Source of the DNA: Apium graveolens
Lineage: Eukaryota > Streptophyta > Magnoliopsida > Apiales > Apiaceae
Direction of reading: 5' to 3'
Assembly: GCF_009905375.1 (NCBI RefSeq)
Contig: NC_133650.1
Span: 65,413,669 to 65,477,668, forward strand
DNA length: 64,000 nucleotides
In this document: positions 58,569-64,000 of the stretch, one piece after another
How positions within the stretch are numbered: position 1 is the first letter of the stretch
How the letters are laid out: each line of letters begins with the position of its first letter
Notes under the pieces: model-generated
Database searches by the model: none
The model's input: only the letters and a program-made list of their open reading frames with translations
Told to the model about the DNA's origin: nothing
Made by a program: the position numbers and the translations under genes

Positions 58569-61500
58569 GGAAAAAATAAGAAAGTCATATAGATCATAGA
58601 CAGTGGATGCTCAACACATATGACATGTGATATGACCCTGCTATCACAATTTGAGGAGAAGGCTGGCCCATTAGTGACTTTTGGAGACAACAGCAAAGGT
58701 TTCACAATGGTATATGGCAAATTGATTTCTAGAAATATTTTCATTAAAGATATAGCACTGGCAGCTAGTTTTGAAGTGAATCTTCTTAGTGTTAGTCAAT
58801 TTGCAGAAAAAGGATTCTAGGTTTCATTTGACAAAGGAGAATGCACTTTTATCAGCAAAAAGACTGGTGAAGTTGCTCTGAAAGGAGCAAGGAAGGGAAG
58901 CTTATTTGTTGCAGACTTGGACTCAGCAAATGAGGATGGAATTTTTTGCTTCTACACCAAGGAATTTGTAGAGCAAAGCAAGCTGTGGCATAAGAAATTG
59001 TCTCACTTGAATTTGAGAGAAATACCTAATCTAGAATTTGCTCAGAATGAAGTTTGTGAAGCTTGTCAAAATGGAAAAAATGAAGAAATCAAGTCACAAG
59101 AGTAAAACTATGAATTTTATAAGTGCACCTTTGCAACTTATTCACATGGACTTATTTGGACCAGTTAATGTCCTGTCAATTGCAGGAAAGAGATATGCAC
59201 TTATGATGCTGGATGACTACTCAAGATATACATGGGTAGAATTTATGCATTATAAAGATGAAACTCCACACATCATAATTGGACACATCATGAAGATTGA
59301 GAAGCAGGCTGAAGATCAGAATTGTGTGAAAAGATTGAGGAGTGATAATGGAACATAATTCAGGAATGCAACCTTAACTGAATTCTGCAAAGACAAAGGG
59401 AATTGTTCACGAATTCTCAACTGCTAGAACACCTCAGCAAAGTGGGGTAGTTGAGAGAAAGAATAGAACACTAGTAGAGGCTGCTAGAACAATGCTACAA
59501 GATGCAAAATTGCAAATAAGTTTTTGGGAATAAGCTGTGAACACTGCATGCTATACTCAAAATAGATATCTCATTAACAAGAAACTTGGCAAATCTCCCT
59601 ACTCAATATTGTCTAAAAGAAACCCTATTGTAAAGTATCTTCATGTGTAGAGAGAACTGCCTACAAGGTCTATATGCTTGAATAAAAGAAAATTATGTAA
59701 AGCACATATGTTACTTCTGATGATGACAAGTGCTTGGGCTTGGAATGCCTTGATGAAAATGAAGCTAAAGCCCTAAAGTTTGAAAATCTCAACATTGATA
59801 GTGATTCTGATGATGAAGCTGAAGTCAAAACAAATCACAGAATAGATGAAGAGTCAACTGAACAAGTGAATCATGAGAATGGAAGCTCATCTCATGTACC
59901 TGAATTTGATAGCACAAACTCAGGGGGAGAAAGATAAGAAGGTTCTAGAAGTCATACCAATGGTGAAGAAAATGCATAAAACTCAATTCAACAAACTCAC
60001 ACCAGAAAGTGGGATAAGAGTCACACTAGAGAAGCAATTATTGGTGATCCAACTGTCTGAGTAAGGACTAGAAGTGCAACTGCAAATGAATATTTACATG
60101 CATGTTTTCTTTCACAAGTTGAGCCAAAGAAAACTGAAGAAGCTCTACTTGATCCTGGTTGGATATCTGCTATGCAAGAGGAGATAAATTAGTTTAAAAG
60201 GAATAATGTTTGGGAATTGGTTCCTGCACTAAAGAACAAAAGTGTAATTAAAACAAAGTGGGTGTACAGGAACAAGATGGATAAAAATGGAATTGTCACC
60301 AGAAACAAAATAAGGTTGGTTGCAAAAGGCTACTCACAGGAGGAAGGAATTGACTATGATGAGACTTTTGCTCCAGTTGCAAGACTTGAAGCAATATGGA
60401 TCTTTCTTGCATTTGCTGCACACTCAAATTTTAAAGTGTATCAAATGGATGTCAAGAATGCTTTCCTTAATGGTGAATTGGAAGAAGAAGTTTATGTGCA
60501 ACAACCACCTGGCTTCGAAGATCCAGAATTTCCAGATTTTGTATACAAATTGCTCAAGGATCTCTATGGACGAAAGCAAGCACCTAGAGCCTGGTATGAC
60601 ACACTTTCAGAATTTCTACTGGAACATGGATTCACTAGAGGAACAATAGTCAAGACACTCTTCTACAATCTAGATGGTGGTGATATGATCCTAGTTCAGA
60701 CTTATGTGGATGATATCATTTTTAGTTCTACAAATGAAAAGATTTGTCAAAGATTCTCTAAGCTTATGCAGAGTGAATATGAAATGAGTATGATGGGGGA
60801 ATTGATTTACTTTCTTAGACTTCAAGTTAGTCAAAGAAGTGATATAATCTTCATCAACCAAACTAAGTATGTTAAGAATTTTTTGAAGAAGTTTGGTATG
60901 ATTGATTGTTCACCTGCATCTACACTTATGTCTACAACTACGAAGTTGGGTGAAGATAAAAAGGGAAAAAGTGTAGATATTTTAAGCTATAGAGGAATGA
61001 TTGAATCTTTACTGTACTTAACTGCAAGTAGATCAGACATCATGTTTGCTACATGTCTGTGTACAAGATTTCAAGACAATCCAAAATAATCACATTTAAT
61101 GGTCGTGAAGAGAATTTTCATATATCTAAAGGGGACTCCAAACTTGGGATTATGGTATCCTAAGAGAACATGTTTTGAAGATGTTTGATACACAGATGCA
61201 GATTTTGATGGATGCAGGGTTGACAGAAAGAGTACAAGTGGTAGTTGTCAATTTCTTGGACAAAGACTTGTCTCCTGGTATAGCAAGAAGCAACAAGCTG
61301 TGTCAACTTCTACAGCAGAGGCTGAATACATAGCTACAAGAAGTTGTTGTGCTCAAGTGCTTTGGATTAGAAATTAGCTATTGGATTATGATCTATTGTT
61401 GAACAAAATTCCTATAATGTGTGATAACACTAGTGCTATATCCATTGTGGCTAATCCAGTTAATCACTCTAAGACAAAGCACATTGATGTAAGGTACCAT

Positions 61501-61652
61501 TTTATTAGAGAACATACTGCAAATAGTACCATTGTGCTAATTTTTGTTCCAACAGAAAAACAGTTAGCTGACATTTTTATACTAAACCTTTGGATGGAGC
61601 AACTTTCACTAAACTTGTAGGTGAAATTGCAATGCTAAATTCTCCATCCTAA
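58569..61652 (+). pseudogene. pol: S3 pol, many stops and shifts
   Basis: Protease IIDSGCSTHMTC just after a TAG at 58590-58592. [12 protein letters not shown] and CEACQNGK form the integrase zinc region. [19 protein letters not shown] and RLRSDNGT follow, with a stop right after the second integrase Asp (59356). The RT frame 60217-61089 has [31 protein letters not shown] and [10 protein letters not shown]. RNase H 61090-61620 has [18 protein letters not shown] and CDNTSAI, interrupted by stops at 61087, near 61186 and near 61376. The catalytic residues of RT and RNase H are still readable. Confidence 0.9.
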
Positions 61653-62379
61653 GGCAAGAACTCAAGTAATATTTTGCAGCAGATTAATTTCTAGTAAATC
61701 AAAATTAATTTGATTTAATTGGAAATTAACTGGAATATGAATTATAAATATTTCAGATATCTCTGCATATTTATTTTTCAAAATTTTAGCTTGGAATTTT
61801 TCAATTTTGAGAAAACTGTCTAAATGTTGATTTGCTTTTTCAATATGTAAAATTAGCACAAGGAATAATCAAAGTGATCAAAAGTATATAGAGAACTGAG
61901 TTCTCGATAAGTCTAATTGACTTATCGACAAGTCATTTTAAGACTTGTCGAGTGAGTTCTCGATAAGTCAATTTTCTGACTTCTCGAGGGACTTCTTGAT
62001 AAGATTTATTATGACTTATCTATAAGTCATTGTAGAGTTCTCTAAAAGTGTTAATTCACAGAGTTCTCTACAACTACAATTTTAGATTTATAAATAACTC
62101 AGAACTGAGATAATTTAATTTAATAAATTATTTTGGTAAAATACTTTTGACAAAATTATTCTGATTTTATTTTGATTTATTCAAATAAAAATTGGAAACA
62201 ATTCAGTCCATTTAGGATAAACTGGGTATTTATTTGACATCTCGATAAATCTCTTTCTAATTCTCGATAAGACTCAGAAATATGACATATCGATATGTAT
62301 CTATTTTCTCTATATGACTTCTCGATGAGCAAATTCCAAATGTTTATTTTAGGTTCTCGATAAGTCATTTACCTTTTAC
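61653..62379 (+). promoter_or_regulatory. S3 spacer with cluster of TCGATAAGTC boxes
   Basis: From about 61895 to 62375 the LTR word TCGATAAGTC/GACTTATCGA recurs in both orientations, including the near-palindrome GACTTATCGACAAGTC. Repeated motif boxes near the env-like ORF are described for Sireviruses; here they end at a TATA box. Confidence 0.65.
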
Positions 62380-62387
62380 TATAAATA
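62380..62387 (+). promoter_or_regulatory. Internal TATA box ahead of S3 additional ORF
   Basis: TATAAATA, in context CTATAAATACCC, lies 146 bp before ATG 62526. A C/T-rich leader with CTCTCTC runs intervenes. Confidence 0.65.
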
Positions 62388-62525
62388 CCCAGACATCTCG
62401 ACATACACCTCCTTACGCCTTCGAGAACTCTAAGTGACCTAATTTTCAAATCCAAACCGATTTCTCTCTCGTTTCAAGGTCTTTCTCTCTTATTTTTCTT
62501 ACCCATTCACCGTCACTCAACAACA

Positions 62526-64000
62526 ATGGAACTCAACAATGTTAGAGCTGATATTACCAAGAATGAAACTAACTACCTTGCTTTCACTGATGTTAACCAA
62601 GCTCATGATATTTTCAAGGGGTTTGTTAAGTTTTTTTCTGAATCTTATCTTGCAGGTGCTTTAACTGCTAACCCAATCCTGTATTTGGATGTCCAACATG
62701 AGTTCTGGATAACAGCTGTAGTGAGGACATTTATGCATGACAACTCTGTATATATAGTGGTGACTTGCTCAATTGGAGGCCATCAAAAAGAGTTCAATGA
62801 GCAAGATATAAATGCATATTTGGGCATCCCAACTGAGCATATGGTGGAGGTTCCTACTCAACAGGAACTCTATGAGTTTATGGATTTTGTCAACTATAGT
62901 GAGAAGATCAATCTAGCCAGTCTCAACAAGAAATATTTATGGAGAGAGTGGTACTTCTTATTTGACTCAATCATTAGGGCCTTCACCTGCAGAAAAATGG
63001 GATATGACAACATATCAAGTGTTGTGCAGAAGCTGGTGTACTCCATTGCCTACAACAGACACCTGAATGTGGGCTTGCTAATTCTTGAAGAACTGAGCAC
63101 CAGGCTCATAATGCCACTAGCTGCAAAAGGTAAATAAATATTATTTCCTAGGTTTATTATGTCCACTTTAAATTATAAGGTTAAGGACATACATTTACTT
63201 AATGGTATTAACAGATCATTAATAGGCAATTATAAGCAAGTATCCAAAATTCTATTTGGATCACTTACTACAAAGAATACAGTAACTGTAAGTCTTATAA
63301 TCACTCCTTTTATGTTGGAGAGATTCAAGACTTACCCTTACTCACTGCCTGATATGAGGTCTCAAGTAATATCAACTTCTAGTATAACAATGGTCCCTGA
63401 ACCTGTGGAAGAATAAACATAGGAACACCAACAAGGACCTTCCAATGCTGAGATCCTTTCTTCTGTATCATTAGAAGCTAGAAAACCAACCACTTCATCC
63501 TCTCAAAAGGGTTGAGTGAATAAAAAGAAGAGAAAGCAGGAAACCCTGTCAATTATAAATGAGAGTGGTGAGGAACAAACAGTACATGAGTCACTCTTAG
63601 TCAAAAAGACAAAGAAGGTAAAATAGACTGAGTTAACCACTCAAGCCACCTCTGCATCCTCCCAAAAGGATGTAGTTGTAAAATAGGGACAAAAACAGAC
63701 TCTAGGGGCGTCATCATAATAGGGTGTCTCTAATGAAAAAAGCACTCTCCCTAGTGCACCCTCTACAGAGTTTGCACAAACACTTGAACAAATTCAAGTG
63801 TATGGAAGGAAAAAAAAGGATGGCACACACAAGGAGAGCACATCACTTGGAGCTTCCTCCTCTACTCAGGGGGAGCTGCCAACACTCCAATCTAAGATTC
63901 AAAGTCTAATTTCTAAAATTTCTTCATCCTATAATTAAACACTAGAATCTAATTCTCAAGTGTTGCTAAAATCAAGTGACATGGTTCTAGAAACTGTGTT
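62526..64000 (+). pseudogene. S3 additional ORF downstream of pol, frame kept but with nine stops
   Basis: ATG 62526 opens 203 codons to TAA 63135; the same frame runs on to the window end. Further stops lie at 63414, 63420, 63513, 63624, 63684, 63717, 63720 and 63936, with no frameshift. The N-terminal domain of about 290 residues is well preserved: ALTANPILYLDVQHEFWITA, FNEQDINAYLGIPTEHM, YLWREWYFLFDSIIRAFTCR, IMPLAAKGK and TVTVSLIITPFMLERFKTYP. A Ser/Thr/Lys-rich linker and a helical region follow (LPTLQSKIQSLISKIS). It is homologous to the S1 ORF start. No signal peptide or membrane helix was noticed. Function unknown. Confidence 0.75.

Larger units (their letters stand above)
54922..64000 (+). 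mobile_element. Sirevirus-type element S3, degenerate, runs off the window
   Basis: Left LTR 54922-56153, PBS, gag, pol and an additional ORF; the right LTR is outside. Three-knuckle-type gag, copia pol order, the TCGAYAAGTC motif arrays and the ORF after pol identify a Sirevirus. Many stops and shifts in gag and pol. Confidence 0.9.

Overview
This window is plant nuclear DNA, almost certainly from a eudicot. Every large open frame belongs to a plant transposable element: Ty1/copia Sirevirus-type elements, another copia lineage, Ty3/gypsy Tekay/Del and Tat lineages, hAT and MULE DNA transposons, and an L1-type LINE. LTR retrotransposons are primed by initiator-Met tRNA (TGGTATCAGAGC-like PBS). 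An asterid, perhaps Apiaceae, is my weak guess from the style of the Sirevirus proteins. I see no host gene, tRNA, rRNA or CRISPR array. The setting looks like nested heterochromatic intergenic DNA.

Layout. The oldest recognisable frame is a Tat-lineage gypsy element on the + strand. Its integrase is split into 12646-12992 and 41829-42128. It also has an antisense, intron-containing ORF (about 44628-46780), a PPT at 47202-47218 and a 3' LTR from 47219. Sirevirus S1 (1-12645) and Sirevirus S2 (12993-41828, target duplication CAATA) both inserted into its integrase, 347 bp apart. S2 was then broken by a Tekay chromovirus (18162-30528, minus strand, duplication ACAAG), whose 3' LTR carries a solo copia LTR (about 18224-19765). 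S2 was broken again by a young copia element C4 (32185-39864, minus strand, duplication CTGAT). The Tat tail took two hAT elements: a 1.9-kb non-autonomous one (42159-44057, duplication GTATCTTA) and a transposase-bearing one (47366-49940). From 50 to 54.9 kb lie an L1 fragment, a GGGGAC-rich degenerate element with a 742-bp hAT inside it, a tandem duplication of about 595 bp, a GRF zinc-finger ORF and a spliced MULE zinc-knuckle remnant. A third Sirevirus, S3, runs from 54922 past the window end.

How the parts work together. Comparing the three Sireviruses is the most informative thing here. All three have a gag terminator followed at once by a 3'-splice-site-like sequence at the gag/pol joint, and pol has no usable ATG of its own ahead of the protease Asp. 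All three also have a TATA box plus a pyrimidine-rich leader just before an ORF downstream of pol. S1 and S2 share an additional small charged ORF with its own TATA box. The LTR repeat words of S1 and S2 reappear in reverse complement through their coding linkers. In S3 the LTR motif boxes recur as a cluster directly upstream of the downstream ORF and its TATA box. Together these suggest that the accessory ORFs are expressed from internal promoters and that pol is expressed by splicing.

Limits: there is a 100-N assembly gap at 8847-8946. Family calls rest on motif recognition without database search. Break positions are described but not repaired.
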